From Willaertia magna (taxonomy: Eukaryota; Heterolobosea; Eutetramitea; Acrasida; Naegleriidae): a stretch of DNA of 13,262 nt. This document shows, one piece after another, positions 1 to 7,535 of this stretch. The stretch is taken from contig CADWAF010004162.1 of the NCBI GenBank assembly GCA_902984215.1, positions 1 to 13,262 on the forward strand, read 5' to 3'. The notes beneath the pieces are model-generated. The model saw nothing but the letters and a program-made list of their open reading frames with translations. It ran no database searches and was not told where the DNA came from. The first letter of the stretch is position 1; each line of letters starts with the position of its first letter. The position numbers and the translations under genes are program-made.

Positions 1-1367
1 CAATTTATAAAAAGATAAATAATTTTAATTATTTTAATTTATTTAAGTTTATTAAGGAAAATAATTATTTTGAAATTGAATTAGTTTGTAAAGAATTTTA
101 TTTTACAATTTTACAAAATTTTGATAATTATTTATTTAAATTAATTTTAGAAAAAAGATTTAATAAATATTTTAAAATTGATAATTTTAATTATCAATCA
201 AATTTTAAAAGCTTGTATGCAAACATCATACATGAATGGAAAAAGAAAAGAAATCAATTCTTTACAAAAATCTTTATAAATAATAAATCAATAAATAACA
301 CTGATAAGAATACAAATAATGAAATGTTAAATAAAAGTATGAATTTATTAGATGACAACCATAACAATAAAGAAAATAAAGAGGCATTAAAAACAGAGAT
401 AGATCCCTTAAAGAAAAGAAAGAAACATTATCGTTCAATGAGTTTAGATAACCCATTTGGTAATATAGAAGATGAAAATAAATTAAAAAATAGATCTTCT
501 TTTGATATTCCAGTTGGTGTACATCATTCTACTATTTTTAATGATGATTTAAAATTTGTAGATAATTATAAGAAAATTAAAACTTTAGTGATGGGTTCAA
601 ATAAAGTTGGGAAATCAACGTTTGTTATGAAGTTTTTACACAGAAATTATTCAGAGTTTTTTGAACCTAATTATGAAAAAGAGTAAGTATTAAAAATTAA
701 TCTTAAATACTTAGTAAATGATGATAGTTTAATTAAAGTTGGTACAAATACATATGAAATTGATTTAATTGATGATGCTGGACAAGAAGGTATTAATTCT
801 TTGTTTTTAAAATATAATATTTTACATTTTGATGTATTTCTATTAATGTTTAATTTACAAAGATTTGAAAAAACATTTAAACACGTAACTGAACTAATTG
901 AATTAATTTTAGAGAAAAAGAACTTTGTAGATTTATCACAAGTTGCAATCTGTCTTTGTGCAAATGATTTCTCTCCAATAGGTGAGGAAGAAGAGAAAAA
1001 ATCATCTATTTCACCAATGAAAAGGATATTTTCATCTTCATCTACAAATTTACAGAAATTAGTTTATTCAAAAGAAAAGTTAGATGAAAATACAAAACAA
1101 ATATATTTAGATAAAATTAATAGATATTTATCTGAACAATTTAATGGAAGTATTTATACACCAAAATGTTTTATTTTAGATTGTTTACAATTTAATAATT
1201 CTTGTACAGAGAAATTTAAAGAATTTGAACAAGAAGTAATTGATGTATTTGACAAAAGTCATAGAATGACAAATTTTATTGACGCAGTCAACTGGGAAGA
1301 GTTCGTTAGAAGAGTTATTGTAGAGATGGAGAAAAATAGACAAAAAAATAAATGTCTCATACAATAG
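1..1367 (+). CDS. Divergent Ras-like GTPase domain protein, possible RGS-like N-terminal part (5' partial)
   Basis: The coding frame is open from the left edge (codons begin at base 3), so the start lies outside the window. Exons are <1-682 and 728-1367; the intron at 683-727 has a GTAAGT donor and the only nearby AG that keeps phase. A G1/P-loop GSNKVGKST lies at 594-620, across the intron comes a G3-like DDAGQEG at 771-791, followed by a Ras-type strand and helix pattern. The G4 NKxD is degenerate: the matching place reads CANDF (957-971). No SAK-type G5 is visible, so guanine specificity may be altered. Before the GTPase domain is a Lys/Asn/Ser-rich linker with RSMSLDNP and RSSFDIP motifs. 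The residues encoded by about 40-180 loosely resemble the C-terminal half of an RGS domain (weak). The stop is TAG at 1365-1367. The GTPase family call is firm; the exact class is unknown. Confidence 0.75.
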
Positions 1368-1960
1368 ACTTAAATAACAAAATGGCCAACAAATGGTTAC
1401 ATCAACAAATAATAAATAGTTACTAAATGGCTTTCTTTCAACACATCTCACCAAAACTTAAAGACTGAATTGCGCTGTTTTTTGAAAGAAAGGAAATGGC
1501 AAGTTCTCCTTTTTAAGCCTATAATGGTCTAAAATAAAATTACAAAAAAATTAAAAAAAAAATAAAACGCTCCATAAAACTAAAAGGCCACCCTCTTTAA
1601 AAGCAACCCGCTTTTTTCTAGTGTTAATCGCTCTTCTAATAATACTTGGCCAAAACATTAGTTATTTGATAGTAATTAACTTTTAATAACTGAAAAGAAA
1701 GAAAGAAAAACAACTTCTTCTTATCCATTTCCTATAAATATACTTTTCTATCTAACATTTGAACCATCTCCTATCCACTTTCCATTTTCAACCAACTATC
1801 ACCAATATTTAGTAATTTTCAAATTACATATAAATTCCATCGTTTTCATTCATCAAAATTATACTACTAGCAATAGGTACCTAAATCTATTCTTTCAATT
1901 CTAAAAACAAAAAAAAACAAACACTTTCAAATAATAACATAATTATTTAAATAATTGAAA
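1368..1960. other. Intergenic region between the GTPase gene and the pseudokinase gene
   Basis: No gene is seen in these 593 bases. The left part should hold the 3' UTR of the GTPase gene: an AATAAA lies at 1411-1416, 44 nt after the stop. The right part should hold the promoter and 5' UTR of the pseudokinase gene. It has a purine run near 1692-1709, a TATAAATA at 1733-1740, then a C/T-rich stretch to about 1800, and an A-rich leader up to the ATG at 1961. A CCCGCT at 1607-1612 stands out in the AT-rich background. No tRNA, hairpin or repeat was found. Confidence 0.6.
1733..1740 (+). promoter_or_regulatory. Possible TATA-like box upstream of the pseudokinase gene
   Basis: TATAAATA lies about 230 nt upstream of the ATG and is followed by a pyrimidine-rich stretch. 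The same 8-mer occurs at 5268-5275 upstream of the phosphatase gene. In such AT-rich DNA the motif is expected often by chance, so this is only a candidate. Confidence 0.25.
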
Positions 1961-4606
1961 ATGAATGAAGTAAATTCATCAACTAATAAATTACTTTCCT
2001 TTGATAGTTTTAAAGAAAACTTTTCTGAACCAAAATTACTTTATCAACATGATATTATACAAGTATTTTCCTATTTAGAACAACAAGGTAATAAATCTAC
2101 AACTAATAATAATACAACAGTAGTAAATAAACAACAAGTAATTGTATTTGTACATCATGGCACATTATTACAAACAGGTAAATTATTTAAAAAGATGATG
2201 GATAATAATAAATTAATGCCAAATGTAATAACATATGATGAAGCATATAAAGATGAAGAAGAATATGATGCATCATATTATTTAATTTGTAGAGATAATA
2301 ATGTTATAAATAGTTATTTAAATAATAATATTAAAACATTAAATGATTTATTATTAAATAATAGTTATAATGATTTATTATTAAATTTTAATTTTTTAAA
2401 AACTTTATTTTTAGATATTTCAAATGGAATTAAACAATTACATAGATGTGATTTAACACATAATTATTTAAATTCAACAAGTATTTTATTAATTAATAAT
2501 AAAAATTTTAATGGAAATCAAAAAGATGTTTTACAAAAGACAGCAATATTACAATTCCCTGGAATAGGTATTTCATATTTTGTACATGTAGGTACAGATT
2601 ATAATTATGCTCCAGAAATTGTACATCATTCTGAATTCTCAAAAGAAAATGATATTTTTATGTTTGGTTTATTAGTTTTAAAGATTTTAATTTTAAAAGA
2701 TATAAATGTACATAATAAATATTTTAATTGGAATTTAGATGTTTTAAAACCAATAACTAATAGATTTAAAGATAAAGTTAATAATTTATTTATGATTTCA
2801 CTTTTAAAAGTAATTAAAGATTGTATTTCATCAAATATTAATCAACGTCCAACAATTGATCAAATAGTTTTAAATTTAATTGATTTAAAAGAAGAAGATT
2901 TATCAATTAGAAAATCTTATAGTATAAATAGTAGTATACATAATCATTTGATTTTAAATGATTTTGGAAATGCTAGAATTAATTCAACAAGTAATACTCC
3001 AAATACATCACCTTTATTAAATGGAAGCAGCAGTAATAATAATAATAGCAGTTATTATTATAGTAGTAGTAGCAATATCAATAATAACAATAATAATAGC
3101 ATTACAGTTGGTATTAAAAGTATAAGGAATAGTCCATCATTATATAATGTACATTTAACAACACCATCAAGTAATAATCTTGTAGATAATAATATAAGTG
3201 ACAATATTAAATTACAACATAGACATACATTAGATATACCTACTAGACATGATAATTTAACATTTGATGATGATGACGATGATGATGAAGATGAAGGTGA
3301 TGATATGTTTGATAAAAGAAGATCTAGATCTGTATATAAACAAATGAATGTTTCATTAAGAAATAGATTAACAGAATTAAATCCAGAAACAACAAATGAA
3401 AATCATCACTTTCCAGAACATGAATCATTCTTTCATAAATTATTTTCATGTTTTTGTATAAAAACACATGATACATTAATAGATGATTCTAATCGTATAG
3501 ATTTATTTAATCCTAATGTTAGTACAACTTTACAAGAATTACAAACAAATGATTTACCTGAATATTTAATTGAAGGAAAGAAAAAGAGAGAATCCTTATT
3601 TTGTGAAAAATTAGTTAAAAGAGGACCAACTAGTTCTGTAATTTTAGTTAAAGATGAAAAGACTAGAAATAATTTAGTTATGAAGAAATGTTCACCTGGA
3701 AATGAAGAATTATTTACAAAAGAAATTAAAATATTAAAACAATTAGATCATTGCAGAATATCTAAATATATTGATGATTTTGAATATACAGATGATGATC
3801 AATATATAGATCATGTGTTTAAATATATTGTTTTAAAATATTGTTCAAATGGTGATTTAGAAGAATGTTTCTTAAAAAAGAAACCTAAATTAATATTAGG
3901 TCCTGTTTTATTAATGAAAATATTTTTACAAACTTTAGAAGGATTAGCTTATTTACATGAACGTGGTTTTGTTCATTGTAATATTTCTCCATCTAATTTA
4001 TTATTAAATGAATCTAAAGATATTGTAATTTCAGATTTTACAAATTGTTTAAGAAAAGATGAAAAGATAATATTTATTGCTAACAAAAATTATAATTCAT
4101 CTGATCAAGTTATTGGTGCTAATGCTAATCCTTTATTTGATATTTATTCTTTAGGAAATGTTATTTTAGAACTTTTATTAAAGGAAAGAATAGATTGTAA
4201 ATTTTTATCTCTCACCAATACTTCCATTTCAGATTTAATACAATCTATATTAATTAATTATATTACTCCATATTCATGTTTATTATTAAAACCAAATAAT
4301 GAAAAGAATATAATAGAAGTACTTGAAGATTGTATTCAAAAACCTAAACCTGCCACAACTATTATTCCTGATGTACAAAAGATACTTGAAAATAGTGCTG
4401 CAATTTGTTTACAAAAAGTATTTAGAGGATATAAAGTAAGAAAAGTAACAAAACTACCTAAAAGAAAGGAGAAATCATTAGTCAACCATCCAAACACTAG
4501 TAAATCCATTTCACGAAGTAAAACACTACAATTTGCTGTGCCTAATTCGAATATCTCAAAGAGTAAGACCTTAGATATAATTGCTTCAAGAAATAGAAAT
4601 AATTAA
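1961..4606 (+). CDS. Tandem pseudokinase with Asn/Asp-rich linker and C-terminal IQ motif
   Basis: Single exon, 881 residues; the start is the ATG at 1961, preceded by AAA. Domain 1 (about residues 10-310) has a kinase C-lobe outline with APE at 217-219 and an NDIFMFG helix. Its catalytic residues are lost: HRD reads HNY (167-169), DFG reads QFP (198-200), and the beta-3 lysine is not evident. A linker (about 320-500) holds Ser/Asn runs and a run of Asp from 436. Domain 2 (about 535-800) keeps a candidate beta-3 lysine (K575). It has HCN for HRD (672-674) and DFT for DFG (692-694), with S-P-S-N-L-L-L after the loop and no clear APE. Lack of the catalytic Asp in both domains predicts no or poor phosphotransfer, so a scaffold or allosteric role is inferred. 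An IQ-like motif, LQKVFRGYKVRK (817-828), suggests calmodulin binding. The tail repeats SKTL motifs. No named orthologue is recognised. Confidence 0.85.
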   Translation: MNEVNSSTNKLLSFDSFKENFSEPKLLYQHDIIQVFSYLEQQGNKSTTNNNTTVVNKQQVIVFVHHGTLLQTGKLFKKMMDNNKLMPNVITYDEAYKDEEEYDASYYLICRDNNVINSYLNNNIKTLNDLLLNNSYNDLLLNFNFLKTLFLDISNGIKQLHRCDLTHNYLNSTSILLINNKNFNGNQKDVLQKTAILQFPGIGISYFVHVGTDYNYAPEIVHHSEFSKENDIFMFGLLVLKILILKDINVHNKYFNWNLDVLKPITNRFKDKVNNLFMISLLKVIKDCISSNINQRPTIDQIVLNLIDLKEEDLSIRKSYSINSSIHNHLILNDFGNARINSTSNTPNTSPLLNGSSSNNNNSSYYYSSSSNINNNNNNSITVGIKSIRNSPSLYNVHLTTPSSNNLVDNNISDNIKLQHRHTLDIPTRHDNLTFDDDDDDDEDEGDDMFDKRRSRSVYKQMNVSLRNRLTELNPETTNENHHFPEHESFFHKLFSCFCIKTHDTLIDDSNRIDLFNPNVSTTLQELQTNDLPEYLIEGKKKRESLFCEKLVKRGPTSSVILVKDEKTRNNLVMKKCSPGNEELFTKEIKILKQLDHCRISKYIDDFEYTDDDQYIDHVFKYIVLKYCSNGDLEECFLKKKPKLILGPVLLMKIFLQTLEGLAYLHERGFVHCNISPSNLLLNESKDIVISDFTNCLRKDEKIIFIANKNYNSSDQVIGANANPLFDIYSLGNVILELLLKERIDCKFLSLTNTSISDLIQSILINYITPYSCLLLKPNNEKNIIEVLEDCIQKPKPATTIIPDVQKILENSAAICLQKVFRGYKVRKVTKLPKRKEKSLVNHPNTSKSISRSKTLQFAVPNSNISKSKTLDIIASRNRNN
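3025..3100 (+). repeat. AAT/AGT-type trinucleotide tract coding Asn/Ser/Tyr
   Basis: Mixed AAT, AAC, AGT and TAT codons form a low-complexity tract inside the pseudokinase linker (about residues 355-380). It encodes runs of Ser, Asn and Tyr. It is a likely site of length variation between strains and of assembly error. Confidence 0.8.
3266..3305 (+). repeat. GAT-rich tract coding an Asp/Glu run
   Basis: Imperfect GAT repeats encode seven consecutive Asp and then a Glu/Asp/Gly mix, from residue 436 of the pseudokinase. The tract is acidic, disordered linker sequence lying directly before an arginine-rich RRSRS motif. Confidence 0.75.
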
Positions 4607-4622
4607 AATAGTTTTTTTATTA
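4607..4622. terminator. Shared 3' end of convergent genes; minus-strand AATAAA overlapping a stop codon
   Basis: The plus gene stops at 4604-4606 and the minus gene stops with TAA read from 4622 to 4620, leaving 13 nt between them. On the minus strand an AATAAA occupies 4621-4616, so the poly(A) signal shares two bases with the stop codon. Cleavage downstream of it would fall inside the plus gene's coding region, so the two mRNAs should overlap in antisense. That the hexamer is used is inferred. Confidence 0.5.
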
Positions 4623-5105
4623 CAAATTAGTTGGTAATTCTACATCCATAAACGAGAGTTTTCTTCTCTTTGGAACTTCAGGTTTTTCATTCTCCTCTTT
4701 TTCATCTTCTATTGAGAAAAATATAGTTTCTTCATCCATTGGTAGAGCCTCATAATTTTCATTATTACTTTTTAGTATGCTTTCAATTAGTGATTCTTTA
4801 AGATTTGAATTATTGTCATAAATTGAACGAAGAGTGACAGGACCATCTGGAGAACTATCCTCCTCACTGCTATCACTATTGAAATATTCTCTTTTTGTTG
4901 TTATTTTGATTACACTGTTCCTCCTAGGTCTATTAATTTGATAATTTGTCGTTGGTAACATTGAAATAGAATGTCTTCTAGTTTTATTGTGTAAAGGATG
5001 TAATTTACTTTTTGAAATAATTCTTGTACTGCCCCCTAGTTGACCGTTGTTGTCACTGTTAGTGTCAACGAAAAAAGATCGATTAGAATTATTAGTTGGT
5101 AGCAT
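4620..5105 (-). CDS. Small basic/acidic protein with RRxS phospho-motifs, function unknown
   Basis: 161 residues from the first in-frame ATG (bases 5105-5103); nine further codons upstream are open but have no ATG. No conserved domain is recognised. The sequence looks largely disordered. It has three basophilic kinase (PKA/AGC-type) consensus sites: RRHS (43-46), RRNS (61-64) and RRKLS (147-151). A SDSSEEDSSPDGP stretch is CK2-like. A Glu/Asp-rich stretch comes just before the C-terminal KRRKLSF, which also fits a PP1-docking RVxF-type pattern (KLSF, 149-152). The gene is convergent with the pseudokinase gene and divergent from the phosphatase gene. Upstream, on the minus strand, a GTGAGT...CAG pair (about 5142-5109) could be a 5' UTR intron. 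That the gene is real rests on the long minus-strand frame with sensible composition; function is open. Confidence 0.6.
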   Translation of the reverse strand: MLPTNNSNRSFFVDTNSDNNGQLGGSTRIISKSKLHPLHNKTRRHSISMLPTTNYQINRPRRNSVIKITTKREYFNSDSSEEDSSPDGPVTLRSIYDNNSNLKESLIESILKSNNENYEALPMDEETIFFSIEDEKEENEKPEVPKRRKLSFMDVELPTNL

Positions 5106-5405
5106 GTTGCTGATATTTTTTTGAGTTATCAAAGGACACTCACAACAATAAAGGGAGGTTCCAGAAGTAGAAAAATGTAAAAATAATATTTGGATTTCAG
5201 TCTTTTTCGATAAAAGAACTATAGAATATTTTAGCTAAAAACACTAGTTTACCTTAATTTTATAATTTATAAATACACATCTAATTTTATATCTCACATA
5301 ACATTATTTTATACAATCCACACAAACAAAAATATATTCCTTTAGCATTCAACACCATATTGTAATTGTCTTGAAATTGTCACAATTAAAAATCACTTAA
5401 TAAAA
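5106..5405. promoter_or_regulatory. Divergent intergenic region (candidate bidirectional promoter)
   Basis: These 300 bases separate the minus-strand small gene from the plus-strand phosphatase gene, so they must serve both starts. A TATAAATA sits at 5268-5275, about 138 nt before the phosphatase ATG. A small GTGAGT...CAG pair at about 5142-5109 on the minus strand could be a 5' UTR intron. No RNA gene, repeat or strong hairpin was seen. Confidence 0.4.
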
Positions 5406-6429
5406 ATGCCAATAAGAAAAATCTACTTTGTTAGACATGGTGAAAGAATTGGTAAGTTGATCATGAAAAAGATTTGGAAATTCAATCTAACCCGTTCGGT
5501 GTTTATTGTAGATTTTATAAAAACATCAGATGAATTTAAAGAATGGCTTAATGATCCGAAAAATAATATTCATAATCCTTCTTTAAGTAAAAGGGGATTT
5601 AAATCTGCTCATGATTTGGGACATTATGTTGAAAAACAATTTCTTAAAAAGAAGGATAATTCACACAAATCTTTGAAAATATTTTCTTCTCCTTATAGAA
5701 GATGTTTAGTAAGTAAAAACAGAACACTAAATTAATAGAATAATATAACAATCTTTCGGAAATTAGGAAACTGCTATTAGTATGATGGAAGGAATTAAAC
5801 AAGAAATTATGCATAAGGATGAACATGTTCTTTCTAAAACTGATACCTCTTTCCCATTACCTTATGATTTCTATATTGAAGGTGGTCTTTCTGAATGGTT
5901 TGGTGAAGAAAAAACATGGTCAACTGAGTTATTACCACATAGATTGGAAGAACTACTTCAACATGAACATTTCGGTCAATATCTATTCCACTCTTATACT
6001 CAATTAGTTCCAAGTAATGATAATCAACCACCAAAAGTTTTATATAAATCAACAATCTGTCCATCAAGTTTCGATTTCTTCATAAAAGAAAATCCAAAAG
6101 AAACAGTTGAAGATTTAGAGAAAAGAGCAAAGATAGCCTTAGATAATATTCTTGATTTTTGTAAAGAAGATGATTCAGAAGATGTGTTTGTTGTTATTGT
6201 AAGTCATGCTGCGGGTGTAATTAAGGGAATTGAAGCTTTACTTCCAGAAGAAAAGAAAAAAGACGTGAAAGCAGGTACTTGTGGTATTTCTGAATTGACA
6301 TTAAATGATAATAATGAATGGGAACTGACAATTAATTCAGATGTTTCCTTCCAAGATAATGATAATCAATTTTATTATTGGGTCTTTGCAGATTATTACA
6401 GAGATGTGAAGGGAATTGAAAAGATTTGA
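5406..6429 (+). CDS. Histidine phosphatase (phosphoglycerate-mutase-like), UBASH3/TULA-type
   Basis: Three exons, 5406-5451, 5512-5708 and 5767-6429, give 301 residues; both introns are GTAAGT-AG (60 and 58 nt). Splicing joins RHGERI to DFIKTS, giving the RHGERxD signature of the branch-1 histidine phosphatase superfamily. The second splice restores SPYRRCLETA, the family's SPxxR(C)xxTA motif. The active-site set looks complete: R10, H11 (nucleophile by homology), R78 or R79 in SPYRR, and H228 in SHAAG; E119 or E124 near GLSEW is the candidate acid. The superfamily dephosphorylates proteins or small metabolites through a phosphohistidine intermediate. The RHGERxD and GLSEW motifs point to the UBASH3/TULA-like subgroup, without the UBA and SH3 domains. 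The substrate cannot be told. The start at 5406 has the AATAAAAATG context shared with the next gene. The stop is TGA. Confidence 0.88.
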
Positions 6430-6492
6430 ATTGATTGTTAACAGTTTCCCGCTCCCGCTAATGTTCAGTTTACAAATTTTTTAAAAATAAAA
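6430..6492 (+). promoter_or_regulatory. 63-nt gap upstream of FOR20 with CCCGCT repeat
   Basis: All regulatory sequence between the phosphatase stop and the FOR20 ATG must fit in 63 nt or lie within the flanking gene. A direct repeat CCCGCTCCCGCT (6448-6459) is GC-rich in an AT-rich setting. The single unit CCCGCT also occurs at 1607-1612 upstream of the pseudokinase gene. It is a candidate binding site, not established. Confidence 0.3.
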
Positions 6493-7392
6493 ATGTCTTT
6501 AGAACAATTAAAGGATGCTTTGAAAGAGAATTTAGAGAAAAGAGGAGTGCTTAATAAAATTAGGGCCAATTTACGAGCAGAGATATTTAATACCTTTGAA
6601 GAAGAAAATCAAGAAGCAAATCCCTTGTTTAAGAAATCTAAGCCTGTCCCCTCGGATATTCAGTTCTTAATTAATGAGTTGATATTGGAATATTTAGAAT
6701 ATAATCATTTTCAATATTCGAAATCGGTGTTATTAAAAGAAAGTAACCAACAGGAAGAAAGAATAGAAAGGAAACTGCTAGTTAATGAATTGAACATTAA
6801 GAAAATGTATCACGAAGACGGTGATAATAACCAACCTATACCATTACTTTATCATATAGTACATAAACTACGAAGTGAAAAAGTTTCATCCATACCCAAC
6901 CCCCTGATTTCTAATAGGGGAGACGAATTGGAGGATTTAGATTCACCTCCCGTCAATAATCACCTTAACAAAAAAAACAATCGAATAGTTAACAATCCAA
7001 ACAGTAAAATTACAATTGTTCAACAACAACCAACAGAAAAAAGAAAGGAAAATCCTATAACTAACAACAGCAATCCAACTGCCATAAATCTCATTAAACA
7101 AATTGCCTCTAAAAAGCTACCTATGCCCTCTCCCACAATTGAAAGCAACAACGTAAATACAGATTTTACTAAAAAAAAATTAAGCAGCAGAGTTATATTT
7201 ACATCTCGTGATTATGATACAGAGTCTGACACAACCAGCGTCAGCAGTAGTATCGATAGCGACAAAAGAAAATTTTCGTTCGGTCAATTCAAACCTAATG
7301 AAAGAAAAATAAATCCATACACCTCAGTTGATACAACAGAATCGTTTGATACAGAGACGCTGAGGCACGAACCAATATGTATTTCAAAGTAA
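6493..7392 (+). CDS. FOR20/CEP20-like centriolar protein with LisH (TOF) domain
   Basis: 299 residues, single exon. The first ~125 residues match the FOPNL/FOR20 (CEP20) pattern. LKDALKENLEKRGVLNKI (6-23) and RAxLRAEIFNTFEE (24-37) match the N-terminal helices. A LisH motif with LINELILEYLEYNHFQYS follows at 59-76, then IPLLYHIV at about 116-123, as in the human protein. FOR20 family proteins act at centriolar satellites and basal bodies and are needed for ciliary assembly and basal-body docking. The vertebrate protein is about 170 residues; here about 170 extra residues of Ser/Asn/Pro/Lys-rich, probably disordered sequence follow. The start ATG has the AATAAAAATGTCT context. Presence of this gene implies that the organism builds basal bodies. 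Family identity is confident; the tail's role is unknown. Confidence 0.88.
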   Translation: MSLEQLKDALKENLEKRGVLNKIRANLRAEIFNTFEEENQEANPLFKKSKPVPSDIQFLINELILEYLEYNHFQYSKSVLLKESNQQEERIERKLLVNELNIKKMYHEDGDNNQPIPLLYHIVHKLRSEKVSSIPNPLISNRGDELEDLDSPPVNNHLNKKNNRIVNNPNSKITIVQQQPTEKRKENPITNNSNPTAINLIKQIASKKLPMPSPTIESNNVNTDFTKKKLSSRVIFTSRDYDTESDTTSVSSSIDSDKRKFSFGQFKPNERKINPYTSVDTTESFDTETLRHEPICISK

Positions 7393-7535
7393 AAACATCA
7401 AAACATCAATTATTGCACATTAAAAAATTTTGCATCAGCCTTTGTCCAGCCAAAAGCCAAAAATGCCAGCGCGTACAGGAACAGCAAAAAATAATTCAAA
7501 AAATATTGTCAACAAAATTCAAAAAATTATAAAAA
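7393..7535 (+). promoter_or_regulatory. Short intergenic region with an overlapping upstream ORF
   Basis: 143 nt separate FOR20 from the H4-like gene. An upstream ATG at 7463 opens a 31-codon frame ending with TGA at 7556-7558, which is 20 nt inside the histone-like CDS in another frame. It would begin MPARTGTAKNNSK. If the transcript starts upstream of 7463, this frame could repress or modulate the main start; if it starts downstream, it is irrelevant. Confidence 0.35.

Noticed and set aside
683..714. Shorter intron in the GTPase gene ending at TTAG 714
   Set aside because: It breaks phase and gives an in-frame TGA just downstream. The AG at 726-727 keeps the frame into the G3 motif.
1185..1454. 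Minus-strand open frame across the end of the GTPase gene
   Set aside because: It is antisense to a supported coding exon and contains no recognisable domain; hydrophobic content follows from complementing Lys/Glu/Asn codons.
5406..5735. Phosphatase as a single-exon 109-residue protein
   Set aside because: It ignores two consensus introns; splicing restores RHGERxD and SPYRRCLETA and joins the frame to the SHA motif.
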